NCBI RefSeq assembly: GCF_017876575.1
Contig: NZ_JAGIOE010000001.1
Location: 434,001 to 498,000, forward strand
Length of the DNA stretch: 64,000 bases
From: Paeniglutamicibacter psychrophenolicus
GTDB taxonomy: Bacteria; Actinomycetota; Actinomycetes; Actinomycetales; Micrococcaceae
Direction: 5' to 3'
This document shows, one piece after another, positions 9,052-17,186 of this stretch. Numbering within the stretch: position 1 is the first letter of the stretch; each line of letters begins with the position of its first letter. A program made the position numbers and the translations under genes. The notes beneath the pieces were generated by a model. That model made no database searches and was not told the DNA's origin. It was given only the letters and a program-made list of their open reading frames with translations.

Positions 9052-10308
9052 CTAGTTCCCCAGTGAGACCTCGACCCAGACCAGCCGGTGGTCGCTGCTG
9101 GCCGGCGGCCATCCGGATACCAGGTCTGCACCGTCTTGCCCGGCTGCGGGCCAATAGACCCCCGAGCCGCGCACCGGCAGTGTCGCCGAGGGCAGCACGT
9201 AGTCCACCCGCAGCACCCCGGCGCTTCCCTGCCCGAAGTCGGCGGTGCCCGTCACGTTGCGCGTGATCCCGGCAAGCCCCCGCATCGGGTCTCCCGCGGC
9301 CTGGGGCACGGCGGGCAGCGGATCAACCAGCAGCGGGTTGCCCAGCAGCGCGCGGATGGCCTCCGGGCTGGATTCCCCGGAGCGGGGATCTGCGTTCAGG
9401 TCCCCGAGCACCACGAAGTTGCTGCCCGGGGCCAGCGGGCCGCGATTGCCCGCATCGTCGTAGATGTAGTCCCCTGCCCCGCGGAGGTAGTCGTTGATCA
9501 TCCTGATCTCGTCGTGGTTGCGTGCCTGGTTGCGCTTTTCGGGACCGTCGAAGACCGGCGGGGTGGGGTGGGCGGCAATCACGTGGACCGTTTGCCCGCC
9601 GACCCGAACCGGCACGTCCCACATGGACTTGCTGGGCAGGCGCAGCACGCCGCGGACCAGTTCGTCGTAATGCCGGGTCGGCAGCCGGGAACCGGGCATG
9701 TCCTTCCACAGGAACTTCTGGAAGGTGCGCACGTTGGCGGTGTCGATGGGGTACTTCGAATACAGCACCATGCCGTACTGCCCCTCGAAGTCGCCGTAGC
9801 CCAGCGCGTCGGCCGGGCCGCCTACGACGCCGTCCCCGTCGAGGTCGGCGCCGCTGGGGATGCCCGTGTTGGAGGGCGCCAGGTACATGTACGGGTAGTC
9901 AATGGGTGCCTGTCCGCGCTGGGAACGGGCCAGGTAGTTGTCCCTGAAGCCTTCCGCGGCGGCGCCCTCGGCGTCGTGGTCGAATTCGTTGAGCAGCAGC
10001 ACGTCCGGGGCGTTGCGCTGCACGATCTCGGCCACGGCCCGCGCATGGGGGTCAACCGGCGTGCCGAGGTCCCTGGCCAGCTGCCCGGGCGCCGGCCGGT
10101 TGAGCGAGGCGTTGAAGGTTGCCACCCGCAGCCTTGGCCCCACGGTGTCGAAACCTTCGGGGTAGGGCGCGGTGGCCGCACTGTCGGGGTGCACGATGCT
10201 CGTCCTCACTTCGGTCACGGGCCGGGCCTGCGCCGGGACGGCTCCACCGAGGGCCAACGCGGCCACTGCTGCTGCGGCCATGGCCGTACGGATCAGGTAA
10301 TGCACCAT
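9052..10308 (-). CDS. Secreted endonuclease/exonuclease/phosphatase family protein
   Basis: A 418-residue exported protein. Residues about 1-28 form a Sec signal peptide (TAMAAAAVAALALGGAVPAQA then R). The body carries EEP-fold features: RVATFNASLNR (strand 1), DVLLLNEFDHD (metal-binding glutamate), VIAAHPTPP, VVLGDLNADP (catalytic asparagine/aspartate), and ASDHRLVWVE near the C-terminus (catalytic histidine). An Asp/Gly-rich insertion DLDGDGVVGG is present, as in many actinobacterial secreted members. A role as extracellular nuclease or phosphoesterase, perhaps for phosphate or nucleotide scavenging, is inference. Confidence 0.83.
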   Translation of the reverse strand: MVHYLIRTAMAAAAVAALALGGAVPAQARPVTEVRTSIVHPDSAATAPYPEGFDTVGPRLRVATFNASLNRPAPGQLARDLGTPVDPHARAVAEIVQRNAPDVLLLNEFDHDAEGAAAEGFRDNYLARSQRGQAPIDYPYMYLAPSNTGIPSGADLDGDGVVGGPADALGYGDFEGQYGMVLYSKYPIDTANVRTFQKFLWKDMPGSRLPTRHYDELVRGVLRLPSKSMWDVPVRVGGQTVHVIAAHPTPPVFDGPEKRNQARNHDEIRMINDYLRGAGDYIYDDAGNRGPLAPGSNFVVLGDLNADPRSGESSPEAIRALLGNPLLVDPLPAVPQAAGDPMRGLAGITRNVTGTADFGQGSAGVLRVDYVLPSATLPVRGSGVYWPAAGQDGADLVSGWPPASSDHRLVWVEVSLGN

Positions 10309-10325
10309 CCCACCCTAGGGGCGGA

Positions 10326-10343
10326 ACCTACCTTGCGGTAGGT
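10326..10343. promoter_or_regulatory. Palindrome upstream of the secreted nuclease gene
   Basis: ACCTACC-TTGC-GGTAGGT is a perfect seven-base inverted repeat 17 bases upstream of the start codon of the exported EEP protein, next to an AT-rich stretch. It could be an operator, or a hairpin in the 5' leader. No regulator for it is recognisable nearby. Confidence 0.35.
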
Positions 10344-10417
10344 CAATAATTTATCCACTCAATGATTTTTCTTCCGGCGGAACCCGGCGGCCCCGCGGGG
10401 AGCCGCCCGCAGCGGGC

Positions 10418-12079
10418 TCAGCGGCGCACGGCCGCGGACCGCCGGTTGGCCTCGAGGACCTCTTCCATGTAGGGGGCGCGCACGGCCGGGGAGATGCGGC
10501 AGTCCACCACAAAGACCCCGCTGGCACCGGCAGCGACCCAGTCCCGCAGGCCCGAAAGGTCTTCGAGGGTGCGGACCTTGGTGGCGTTGGCGCCGAGCCC
10601 GCGGGCCACGGCGGCGAAGTCGACCTCGGGAATCAGCATGGGCCCCTCGTGCAGCCCGATCGAGCCGTACTGGTGGATTTCGGCCCCGTAGCCGGCATCG
10701 TTGTAGATGACGATGATGCCGCTGCGCACCGAGCGGATGACCGATTCCAGGTCCGCCAGGCCCATCAGGAAGCCGCCGTCCCCGCTGGCCAACACGATCG
10801 TGGAATCCGGCGCGGCGGCCCCGGCCCCCACTGCGGAGGCCAGGCCCAGGCCGATGCTCTGGTAAGCGGTGCCCACCAGGTGAAGCGCGTGCGGGCCCGG
10901 CACCTTCCAGTACATGGGGCCCCAGCCGATGAAGTGTCCGCCGTCCTGCACCACCACGCGATCCGCCGGCATGATCGAATCCAGCGCCCGGGCGACCGAG
11001 CGGGGGTCCAGCAGCCCGTCCGGAGCCGTTGCGTCCCCCCGGGCGTGCTCGCCGGTGCGGGCCAGGCGGTCCCCCGCCAGATCCACCCAGCGCGCACCGG
11101 GCTCGCGACGGGCCACCAGCGGCAGCAAGGCCGTCGCAACCGCCGCGGCGTCGGCCCTGATGAATGCATCCACCCGCGCGCTGGTCGCTGCCTGCGCGAC
11201 ATCGACCTGGATCACCTGGGCGCCGTCGTTGAACAGCTCCCCGAAGCGGGTGGTGAATTGGTTCAGGCCCGCCCCGAGCACCAGCACCACGTCTGACTCG
11301 TGGATCAGCGCGGCGGTCTCCGCCGAGGAGAAGCCGCCGGTGATCCCCAGGTCGCCGTGGCGCCCGGCCAGCAGGTTCGGTGCCAGGACGGTGCTGGAAC
11401 TCAGCGCTCCCAGGGAATCGGCGAGCGCGGTGACGGCGTTCGCGGCGTTCGCCAGGCGCGCCCCGCGCCCGTAGAGCACCAGCGGGCGCTTGGAGTCGTT
11501 CAGGGCCGAGGCGGCCTGGGCGAGCAGCTGCGGTGCGGCCGCCGGGTGGCCGGGATCAAGGTTGAAGTCCGACAGGGTCGGGGCCTGCTCCCCGGCAGCC
11601 TCGTCGGAGACGATGTCGTAGGGAATCGAGATGACCACCGCGGTGCGCTCGCGCAGGGCGTGGGCCACTGCCTCGAGGGCAATGGCCATGGGGCGCCGGG
11701 CATCGACCACGAAGGTCTTGGCTCCCACGGCGTCGCTGACGGCCTTCTGGTCGATGTCCCACGGACGGGCGCCGGTGGTTGGCTGGTCGCCGGTGAGAAG
11801 CACCATCGGGATCCGGGCCTTGGCTGCCTCGGCCAGCGGGGTGATCGCGTTGCTGAAGCCCGCGCCGTAGGTGGTCGTGGCAACGGCGGGCTTCCCGGTG
11901 ACACGGAAGTAGGCGTCGGCGGCGGTGACCGCGGCCGATTCGTGGCGCACGGCGGTGAAGCGGAACCCGGTGCGCAATGCGGCGTCAAGGAAATGGGCGT
12001 TGCCGTTGCCCATGACCCCGAAGATCTCGGAGGTGCAGGTTAAAAGGGCGCGGGAAACGGCAGCGGAAACTGTAGGCAT
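10418..12079 (-). CDS. Thiamine-diphosphate enzyme, acetolactate synthase-like
   Basis: A 553-residue ThDP-dependent enzyme with the IlvB/benzoylformate decarboxylase layout. Seen: the N-terminal PYR domain with the activating glutamate in AVRHESAAVTAAD (near residue 47), a central FAD/nucleotide-type domain (DVVLVLGAGLN; VIQVDVAQ), and the C-terminal PP domain with the GDGGFLMGLADLES...YND cofactor motif (about residues 430-460). It lacks an adjacent small subunit, so a biosynthetic acetolactate synthase is less likely than a 2-oxo acid decarboxylase or carboligase. The substrate is unknown. It appears monocistronic. Confidence 0.82.
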   Translation of the reverse strand: MPTVSAAVSRALLTCTSEIFGVMGNGNAHFLDAALRTGFRFTAVRHESAAVTAADAYFRVTGKPAVATTTYGAGFSNAITPLAEAAKARIPMVLLTGDQPTTGARPWDIDQKAVSDAVGAKTFVVDARRPMAIALEAVAHALRERTAVVISIPYDIVSDEAAGEQAPTLSDFNLDPGHPAAAPQLLAQAASALNDSKRPLVLYGRGARLANAANAVTALADSLGALSSSTVLAPNLLAGRHGDLGITGGFSSAETAALIHESDVVLVLGAGLNQFTTRFGELFNDGAQVIQVDVAQAATSARVDAFIRADAAAVATALLPLVARREPGARWVDLAGDRLARTGEHARGDATAPDGLLDPRSVARALDSIMPADRVVVQDGGHFIGWGPMYWKVPGPHALHLVGTAYQSIGLGLASAVGAGAAAPDSTIVLASGDGGFLMGLADLESVIRSVRSGIIVIYNDAGYGAEIHQYGSIGLHEGPMLIPEVDFAAVARGLGANATKVRTLEDLSGLRDWVAAGASGVFVVDCRISPAVRAPYMEEVLEANRRSAAVRR

Positions 12080-12415
12080 TTAAGGTGACTTTCGAATGCA
12101 GCAAAAAAATAATGGCCATATTCGTCTTCGGGCATCGCGCCCGGATTTCGCCCATTTTTAGAGCGACGGCCAGAACTGCAGAATCGTTCCGCCTGACGAT
12201 GCCACAATATCCGGGGCGCTGTGTCCTGCGCAACATTGCTACCCCGAGGGACGGGGACGACGATACTCCCCTGGCCGACCCCGGCAGGGTGCGGAGGCAT
12301 AGCGCCATCTCCGGGAGTCTTGGTGTCACGGATCTTCCCGATCTCCGCCCCCTTCTTCCCCGTGCCGGCCGGGCTGCCGCACCGGGCCCCTCCACGTCCC
12401 ACACTTCGCATGGCA
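12080..12415. other. Leader/promoter region of the ThDP enzyme gene
   Basis: About 335 bases without a credible gene. The part next to the ThDP gene is AT-richer than its surroundings (runs such as AAAAAAATAATGG and a CCATTTTTAGAGCG stretch) and probably holds its promoter. I looked for thiamine riboswitch consensus features in the leader and found none. The remainder is GC-rich with no clear structure. Confidence 0.4.
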
Positions 12416-12465
12416 CGACAAAGCGGCGTTGGCTTGTGAGGACACAAGCCAACGCCGCTTTGTCG
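12416..12465. terminator. Very long perfect hairpin terminator downstream of drrB-like gene
   Basis: A 23-base perfectly paired stem (arms beginning CGACAAAGCGG and ending CCGCTTTGTCG) with an AGGA loop. It lies about 40 bases downstream of the minus-strand ABC permease stop and isolates the export operon from the ThDP gene. Confidence 0.85.
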
Positions 12466-12507
12466 CGTGACGTTCACGGTGGCGGCCCAGCTGCGGGCCC
12501 CGCCGGC

Positions 12508-13272
12508 TCAGCGGATCTTGCGGCGGTATTTGGCGATCGCGAACCCGTAGGAAACGACCAGGATGCCAAGCAGCCAGGCCAGGGCGATCCAGATGTCGTT
12601 GCCGACCGGCTCCTGGGCGAACAGGGCCCGGATGGTGTCCACGATGGAGGTCACCGGCTGGTTCTCGGCGAACCACGCGACGGGGCCGGGCATCGAACCG
12701 GTGGGCACGAAGGCCGAGGAGATGAATGGCAGGAAGATCAACGGGTAGCTGAATGCGCTCGCCCCGTCGACCGTCTTTGCCGAGAGTCCGGCGATCACGG
12801 CGATCCAGGTCAGCGCGAGAGTGAACAGGACCAGGATTCCGGCGACCGCGAGCCAGGCGCCCACCGAGGCCCCGGTGCGGAACCCCATGAGCAGCGCGAC
12901 GCCGACGACGGCCGCAACGGAGACAAGGTTCGCGGCCAGGGACGTGAACACGTGGGCCCAGAGCACGGACGAGCGGGCGATCGGCATGGAGGCGAAGCGT
13001 TCGAAGATGCCGCCCTGCATGTCCAGGAACAGGCGGTAGGCGGTGTACGCGACGCCGGAGGCGATGGTGATCAGCAGGATGCCCGGGAGCATGTAGTTGA
13101 CGTATGACTGCCCGGAGCCGGTGTTGATCGCGCCTCCCAGCACGTACACGAACAGCAGCATCAGGGCGATCGGGGTGATCACGGTGGTGATGATGGTGTC
13201 GGGGCTGCGCAGGATGTGGCGCAGCGAGCGGCCGGTCAGGACGCCGGTGTCCGCCAGGACGTGGGTGCTCAT
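12508..13272 (-). CDS. ABC-2 type drug exporter permease (DrrB-like)
   Basis: A 254-residue membrane permease with six predicted spans. Seen: an N-terminal cytosolic segment ending in LRSPDTIITTVITPIALMLLFVYVLGGA, the YVNYMLPGILLITIASGVAYTAYRLFLDM region typical of DrrB/ABC-2 permeases, and FSYPLIFLPFISSAFVPTGSMP, the conserved re-entrant helix motif. It partners the ATPase encoded immediately upstream, whose stop overlaps its start by four bases. Together they form an efflux pump for a hydrophobic compound. Control by the upstream PadR protein is likely. Confidence 0.9.
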   Translation of the reverse strand: MSTHVLADTGVLTGRSLRHILRSPDTIITTVITPIALMLLFVYVLGGAINTGSGQSYVNYMLPGILLITIASGVAYTAYRLFLDMQGGIFERFASMPIARSSVLWAHVFTSLAANLVSVAAVVGVALLMGFRTGASVGAWLAVAGILVLFTLALTWIAVIAGLSAKTVDGASAFSYPLIFLPFISSAFVPTGSMPGPVAWFAENQPVTSIVDTIRALFAQEPVGNDIWIALAWLLGILVVSYGFAIAKYRRKIR

Positions 13273-14099
13273 TGGATTTCCTTTCCCGCTTGGACCGTGC
13301 CGTCGGCGCGGCCGCCCGTGGCGCTGTCGATCCCGCCGCCTTCCACGAGGGCCAGGAAGACTTCTTCGAGAGAAGGCTGCTTCTCGACGTATTCGAGCTT
13401 GGCGGGCGGGAGCAGTGCCTTGAGTTCGGCGAGGGTGCCGTTTTGGATGATGGTGCCCTTGTGCAGGATCGCGATGCGGTCCGCGAGGGTCTCTGCCTCG
13501 TCAAGGTATTGCGTCGTGAGCAGCACGGTCGTGCCGCCGGCGGCAAGGCCCCTGACGGTCTGCCACACCTCGAGTCGGGCCTGCGGATCCAGTCCGGTGG
13601 TGGGCTCGTCGAGGAAGATGACCGGCGGGTTGCCGATCAGGCTCATCGCAATGTCGAGCCGGCGGCGCATGCCGCCGGAGTACGTCGAGGCCTTGCGGTT
13701 TCCCGCCTCGGTAAGCGTGAAGCGGGCCAGCAGGTCGTCGGCGATCGCGCCGGGGTCCTTCAGGTGGCGCAGCCTGGCGATGAGCACAAGGTTCTCCCGT
13801 CCGGTGAGCACCTCGTCGACCGCGGCGAATTGGCCTGTCAGGCTGATCGACTCGCGTACCCGCCCCGGCTGGGCGGCGACGTCGAAGCCGTTGACCGATG
13901 CGGTGCCCGCGTCGGCCTTCAGCAGCGTCGAGAGGATCCGCACCAGCGTGGTCTTGCCGGCGCCATTGGAGCCGAGCAGCGCGAAGACGCTGCCCGACCG
14001 CACGTCGAATTCGACGCCCCGCAGCACCTGCAGGTCCTTGAAGGACTTCTCGATGCCCCGCACCCGGATCGCGGGCCCGGGGGCTTGGCTTGTTTCCAT
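13269..14099 (-). CDS. Daunorubicin-resistance type ABC transporter ATP-binding protein (DrrA-like)
   Basis: ABC ATPase, 276 residues from the ATG preceded by GGAG. A longer frame with an upstream ATG overlaps the preceding gene and was not preferred. Seen: Walker A GSNGAGKTT (about 43-51), Q-loop SLTGQFAAVDE, signature YSGGMRRRLD, Walker B VIFLDEPTTGLDP. The H-loop position carries glutamine (LLTTQYLDEA) instead of histidine, a trait of the DrrA subfamily. The C-terminal domain contains EYVEKQPSLEEVFL, also DrrA-typical. It energises the DrrB-like permease encoded next. Confidence 0.91.
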   Translation of the reverse strand: METSQAPGPAIRVRGIEKSFKDLQVLRGVEFDVRSGSVFALLGSNGAGKTTLVRILSTLLKADAGTASVNGFDVAAQPGRVRESISLTGQFAAVDEVLTGRENLVLIARLRHLKDPGAIADDLLARFTLTEAGNRKASTYSGGMRRRLDIAMSLIGNPPVIFLDEPTTGLDPQARLEVWQTVRGLAAGGTTVLLTTQYLDEAETLADRIAILHKGTIIQNGTLAELKALLPPAKLEYVEKQPSLEEVFLALVEGGGIDSATGGRADGTVQAGKEIQ

Positions 14100-14124
14100 G
14101 GGGGTTTCTCCGTTTCCGGTGGGG

Positions 14125-14487
14125 TCAGGCTTCGTCAACGGACTGGTCGATGGCATCGTTCAGGCGCTTGCGTTCCTTGTTGATCCATTGGCCATCCGCG
14201 TAGTTTGCGATGAAGGCATCGGCGAACTCGACCGGGTCTTCACCGACAATGTCCCGGATCGGGGTGCCGTCCGTGGCCGCACGCTCGATCAGGTCGGCGA
14301 GGTCCTCGAGCATCTGCATGAAGACATCGCCCTTGACGATCGACCCGGCATACATGAAGTAGCGTTCGATCCCTTCGATTGTCGTTCGGTAGCTCGTGGG
14401 GAGCTGTTCCTTGCGGGCCTTGTATCGGCGCCAGCGCTTCTTGTCCTCGAACGATCCGGTGACCAGTTCGATCCATTTTGCTGCCAT
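14125..14487 (-). CDS. DUF1048 family protein
   Basis: A 120-residue cytosolic helical protein resembling DUF1048 (N-terminal MAAKWIELVTGSFEDKKRWR; central YFMYAGSIVKGDVFMQML). Genes of this family commonly sit between a PadR regulator and a DrrAB-type exporter, as here: two bases follow the PadR stop and 25 bases precede the ATPase start. Function is unknown; a role in modulating or sensing for the exporter is suggested only by context. Confidence 0.85.
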   Translation of the reverse strand: MAAKWIELVTGSFEDKKRWRRYKARKEQLPTSYRTTIEGIERYFMYAGSIVKGDVFMQMLEDLADLIERAATDGTPIRDIVGEDPVEFADAFIANYADGQWINKERKRLNDAIDQSVDEA

Positions 14488-14489
14488 GT

Positions 14490-14840
14490 CTACTCTCCTG
14501 TTTCCTGCGTGTTTTCAATGTGCTGTTTCAGCTGCGCGATCCGTTCCGCAAGGAAGCTCCAGGTCCCCCAAAACTCCTCGAGGTACTCGCCGCCCTGTGC
14601 GTTCAGCGAGTAGACCTTGCGCGGCGGCCCCTTTTCGGACGGGACCTTTTCGACGTCGACGAGGTCGCGCTTCTCGATCCTGATCAACACGGCGTAAACG
14701 GTGCCCTCGACGATGTCGGAGAAGCCCTCGTCGCGCAGCCGCGCCGTGATCTCGTAGCCGTATGCCGGCCGCACGGCCAGGATCGCGAGGATCATGCCCT
14801 CGAGCGTGCCCTTGAGCATCTCGGTCATTTGCTTGCCCAT
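14490..14840 (-). CDS. PadR family transcriptional regulator
   Basis: A 116-residue PadR-like repressor. Seen: a winged helix domain with LKGTLEGMILAILAVRPAYGYEI, the recognition part EGTVYAVLIRIEKRDLV, and the wing PPRKVYSLNAQGGEYL, followed by a short dimerisation helix rich in Gln/Glu. PadR proteins repress neighbouring drug-efflux or phenolic-acid genes and are released by the compound. It is the first gene of the PadR-DUF1048-DrrA-DrrB operon, with an inverted repeat in its promoter region consistent with autorepression. Confidence 0.9.
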   Translation of the reverse strand: MGKQMTEMLKGTLEGMILAILAVRPAYGYEITARLRDEGFSDIVEGTVYAVLIRIEKRDLVDVEKVPSEKGPPRKVYSLNAQGGEYLEEFWGTWSFLAERIAQLKQHIENTQETGE

Positions 14841-14865
14841 GGAACTCCCCTCCCTGACTACTCTG

Positions 14866-14883
14866 TAGTGCTAACTACCACTA
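14866..14883. promoter_or_regulatory. Probable PadR operator/promoter
   Basis: TAGTG-N8-CACTA inverted repeat 25 bases upstream of the padR-like start, inside a markedly AT-rich island (14856-14896) in otherwise GC-rich DNA. The spacing of the two arms resembles PadR-type operators, and AT-rich minus-strand segments next to it could act as a -10 element. Assignment as the PadR autoregulatory site is inference. Confidence 0.5.
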
Positions 14884-14896
14884 AATAGTATCACTG

Positions 14897-15214
14897 AATA
14901 GCGGTCGCGCAAGAGGGAAAGTTCACGAATTTTGGTCGTTCGATTTCGGCAGCGGGGCGCCGCCATTCACGTGCCCAAGGTATCCCGGGCCACCCAGGCC
15001 GGTCGCCGTCACTTGCCGATTGGCCATGGGGGCTTCGTTGCTCGCGGGGGCTGCCGTCGGCGACCGAATGGAACAGGGAGCGCGGGCAATGCCGATGCAG
15101 GTCGGGGCAAGGCCATCAAATGACTCGGGCCAAAAACACACACCCGCACCTTGGCGTGACGCGGGTCGGTTGAGGGTCCGGGCTGCCGCTTGCCAAGCCA
15201 TCCGGAAAACAGAA
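14897..15214. other. Gene-poor spacer between the exporter operon and tRNA-Lys
   Basis: No coding frame with sensible codon usage or homology was recognised, and no repeat or mobile element was seen. Only the tRNA terminator at its right edge stands out. Confidence 0.4.
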
Positions 15215-15245
15215 GGTCCCCGCTCTCTCAAGGAGAACGGGGACC
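15215..15245 (-). terminator. Terminator of tRNA-Lys
   Basis: Thirteen-base stem with one mismatch (GGTCCCCG...CGGGGACC plus CTC/GAG) and a five-base loop, directly downstream of the minus-strand tRNA and followed on that strand by TTCTGTTTT. Confidence 0.75.
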
Positions 15246-15251
15246 GATCTG

Positions 15252-15324
15252 TGCGCCCTGCGGGGCTCGAACCCGCGACCAATGGATTAAAAGTCCAGTG
15301 CTCTACCAACTGAGCTAAAGGCGC
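15252..15324 (-). tRNA. tRNA-Lys (anticodon TTT)
   Basis: A 73-base tRNA on the minus strand. The seven-base acceptor stem starts GCGCCTT and closes with AGGGCGC plus discriminator A. The D-arm region is AGCTCAGTTGGTAGAGC, and the anticodon loop CTTTTAA gives anticodon TTT. The T-arm is GCGGGTTCGAGCCCCGC. CCA is not encoded. A hairpin terminator follows. Confidence 0.95.
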
Positions 15325-15620
15325 GTTGGCACTTAGCCATCACCCATATTAGCGGATAACCCGGCATCTTCCGGACATCCTTGCCAGATTCAACCGACAC
15401 TTGGAACCCAGGGGTTTGCAGTGGTCACCCTCGTCATGGCCCCATTGGCCACCGGCTTCTTGGCACGGGCAGGCAGCGGCCCAATTCCAATTGGTGGTCC
15501 TCGCCGGCCTGGCCCCGGGCGGGGCAGTGACCGCATTGGTCGCCGCGCATGGTGCCTTCGGTTCGGCCCGCCCACCCGCCGATGGGTAACTATCCAGCAG
15601 GGCAGAGTATCCTCTAGCCC

Positions 15621-16280
15621 ATGAAGGGCCACCCAGCATTGACTCCACCGGCAACCACGTTCCGCCACCACAAGCCCAAACCGTTTGCACCCATGGACTT
15701 CGATCCTTTCGAGGGCGGCGCCGATCCTGCACGCATTTCCGAGGCCGCACATCTTTCCGCCCATGCCCTGGTGCAGGCTGGAAAACTCAATGACGACCCC
15801 GAGGTCCGCGAGCGCCTGGTGCGCCTTGCCGAGGACGAGGGCCTGGAGGTCATTGCCGAGCTCTGGTCCAAGGCCCCGGCCCGCTCTCTTCCCGGGGCAC
15901 TGTGGCGCCTGTACGCGATCCGTGCCGCAACGGTCAGCAACCCCGAGGCCATGGCCTCCTTCTTTGCCGCCGGCGCCCACCTGGCCCAGGTCGAACGCGT
16001 CGTTGCCGGCGCCGCGGAGCCCCCGGGCGCCGAGGAACTGTGCGCCATGACCAGTTCCATCCTCACCGGTGCCTTTGACGGCGAGTTCGACGTCGCTTTG
16101 GAGCGCACCGCCGCCTACTGCCGGGTCATTGCCCTGGGCCAGGCCGAACAGGCCGACGCGGCCGAACACTCGCACCCGGAGCGCGCCACCTTGATGACCA
16201 CCCGTGCGCACGCCCTGGTGAAGACCGCCGAGGACCTGGAATCGGCCGCGGCGTCATGGCGGGCCGGGGAGCTGGACTGA
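15621..16280 (+). CDS. Conserved-looking protein of unknown function
   Basis: A 219-residue soluble protein that I do not recognise. It is helical and Ala/Glu-rich with no signal peptide or membrane span. Seen: a proline-rich N-terminus (HHKPKPFAPMDFDPFEGG), then repeated helices; WSKAPARSLPGALWRLYAIRAAT and TAYCRVIALGQAEQA are the most distinctive stretches. Codon usage fits the neighbourhood and the ATG start is plausible. It sits between tRNA-Lys and the DUF47/PiT phosphate pair, but 284 bases separate it from the latter, so co-function is not implied. Confidence 0.6.
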   Translation: MKGHPALTPPATTFRHHKPKPFAPMDFDPFEGGADPARISEAAHLSAHALVQAGKLNDDPEVRERLVRLAEDEGLEVIAELWSKAPARSLPGALWRLYAIRAATVSNPEAMASFFAAGAHLAQVERVVAGAAEPPGAEELCAMTSSILTGAFDGEFDVALERTAAYCRVIALGQAEQADAAEHSHPERATLMTTRAHALVKTAEDLESAAASWRAGELD

Positions 16281-16320
16281 GAGTTCCTTCACGCTGCGCG
16301 CGAATATGTGGCATCCCATG

Positions 16321-16347
16321 TTGACAGGAAGCCCTGTTTCCTAGAAA
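16321..16347 (+). promoter_or_regulatory. Candidate promoter upstream of the DUF47-PiT pair
   Basis: A perfect -35 TTGACA is followed after 15 bases by TAGAAA, a possible -10; the spacing is shorter than the usual 17. It lies about 220 bases upstream of the DUF47 start. Confidence 0.3.
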
Positions 16348-16564
16348 ACTGTATTCACGGTGCCGGACCGCGGCAGCCCCGGGCTCCAACTTTCAGCCGC
16401 TACGAGCGGCCTTCCGCCGAGAGGCGCTCCCGGTTCGGCACCGCCAACTTCCCCCCGCGATCGACGGGGGATGCACTTCTACAAGGCCACCGGCGAGCTT
16501 GTTAACCTTCGTTGGCTAAACTGGGCAACGACCTGCTTTCCCCTTTGCATCCGGTGGTATCTTC

Positions 16565-17179
16565 GTGAAGTTTAGATTGTTCCCTTCGGACACGCGCGGC
16601 CTTGAGCTGCTGCGCGATTTGTCCACCGAGGTCCACCACTGCGTCGGGGTGCTTTCCGAGATGCTCGGCTCCGACGAGGACCGCGAACTGCACCTCGAGG
16701 CGCTCAACGCCTCCGAGGTCAAGACCACCGACCTGCACTACGCGGTGCTCACCCACCTGCGCACCAGCTACGTCAACCCGTTGCCGCGCGAGGACGTCTA
16801 CACCTTCTCCCGCTTGCTCCACGAGGCCGTCGAACAGCTCAGCGGCGCCGGCGACCTCATCTCCCACCTGGGCAAGCGCCAGCTTTCGCACCGGGCCGCC
16901 GAGCAGCTCGAACTCATTGGCCGGCAGGCCGAGCTAACCACCCAGGCCCTGGGCCAGCTGACGCGCCTGGACGACCTCGAGGACCTGTGGCTGGAACTGG
17001 TGCGCATCTCCAAGCGGGCGCACCGCACCCACCTGACCTGGGTCGGGGAAATCGGGGAACTGAGCAAGGCCGGAACCATCATCCGCCACCGCTCGGTCGC
17101 CGAGCAGTTCCTGGCCTCCGCGCAATCCCTGCGCGCCGTGGCCGACCACCTCGGACGCGTCCTGGTCAAGGAATCCTGA
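16565..17179 (+). CDS. DUF47 (PhoU-like) protein
   Basis: A 204-residue all-helical protein of the DUF47/PhoU-like group. Seen: the start KFRLFPSDTRGLELL, a repeated pattern of long helices (LHYAVLTHLRTSYVNPLPREDVYTF is highly characteristic), and no membrane span. It begins with GTG. The gene is seven bases upstream of the PiT phosphate transporter gene, the standard pairing in which DUF47 acts as an accessory or regulator of PiT transport. Role in phosphate or metal-phosphate uptake is by family context. Confidence 0.88.
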   Translation: MKFRLFPSDTRGLELLRDLSTEVHHCVGVLSEMLGSDEDRELHLEALNASEVKTTDLHYAVLTHLRTSYVNPLPREDVYTFSRLLHEAVEQLSGAGDLISHLGKRQLSHRAAEQLELIGRQAELTTQALGQLTRLDDLEDLWLELVRISKRAHRTHLTWVGEIGELSKAGTIIRHRSVAEQFLASAQSLRAVADHLGRVLVKES

Positions 17180-17186
17180 GCCGCCC

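Noticed and set aside
12080-12415. Thiamine riboswitch in front of the ThDP enzyme gene
   Set aside because: No CTGAGA-type element or matching stems could be found in the leader.
16501-16517. PhoP box upstream of the DUF47-PiT pair (GTTAACC...GTTGGCT)
   Set aside because: Only the first unit resembles GTTCACC, and the spacing is ten rather than eleven bases.
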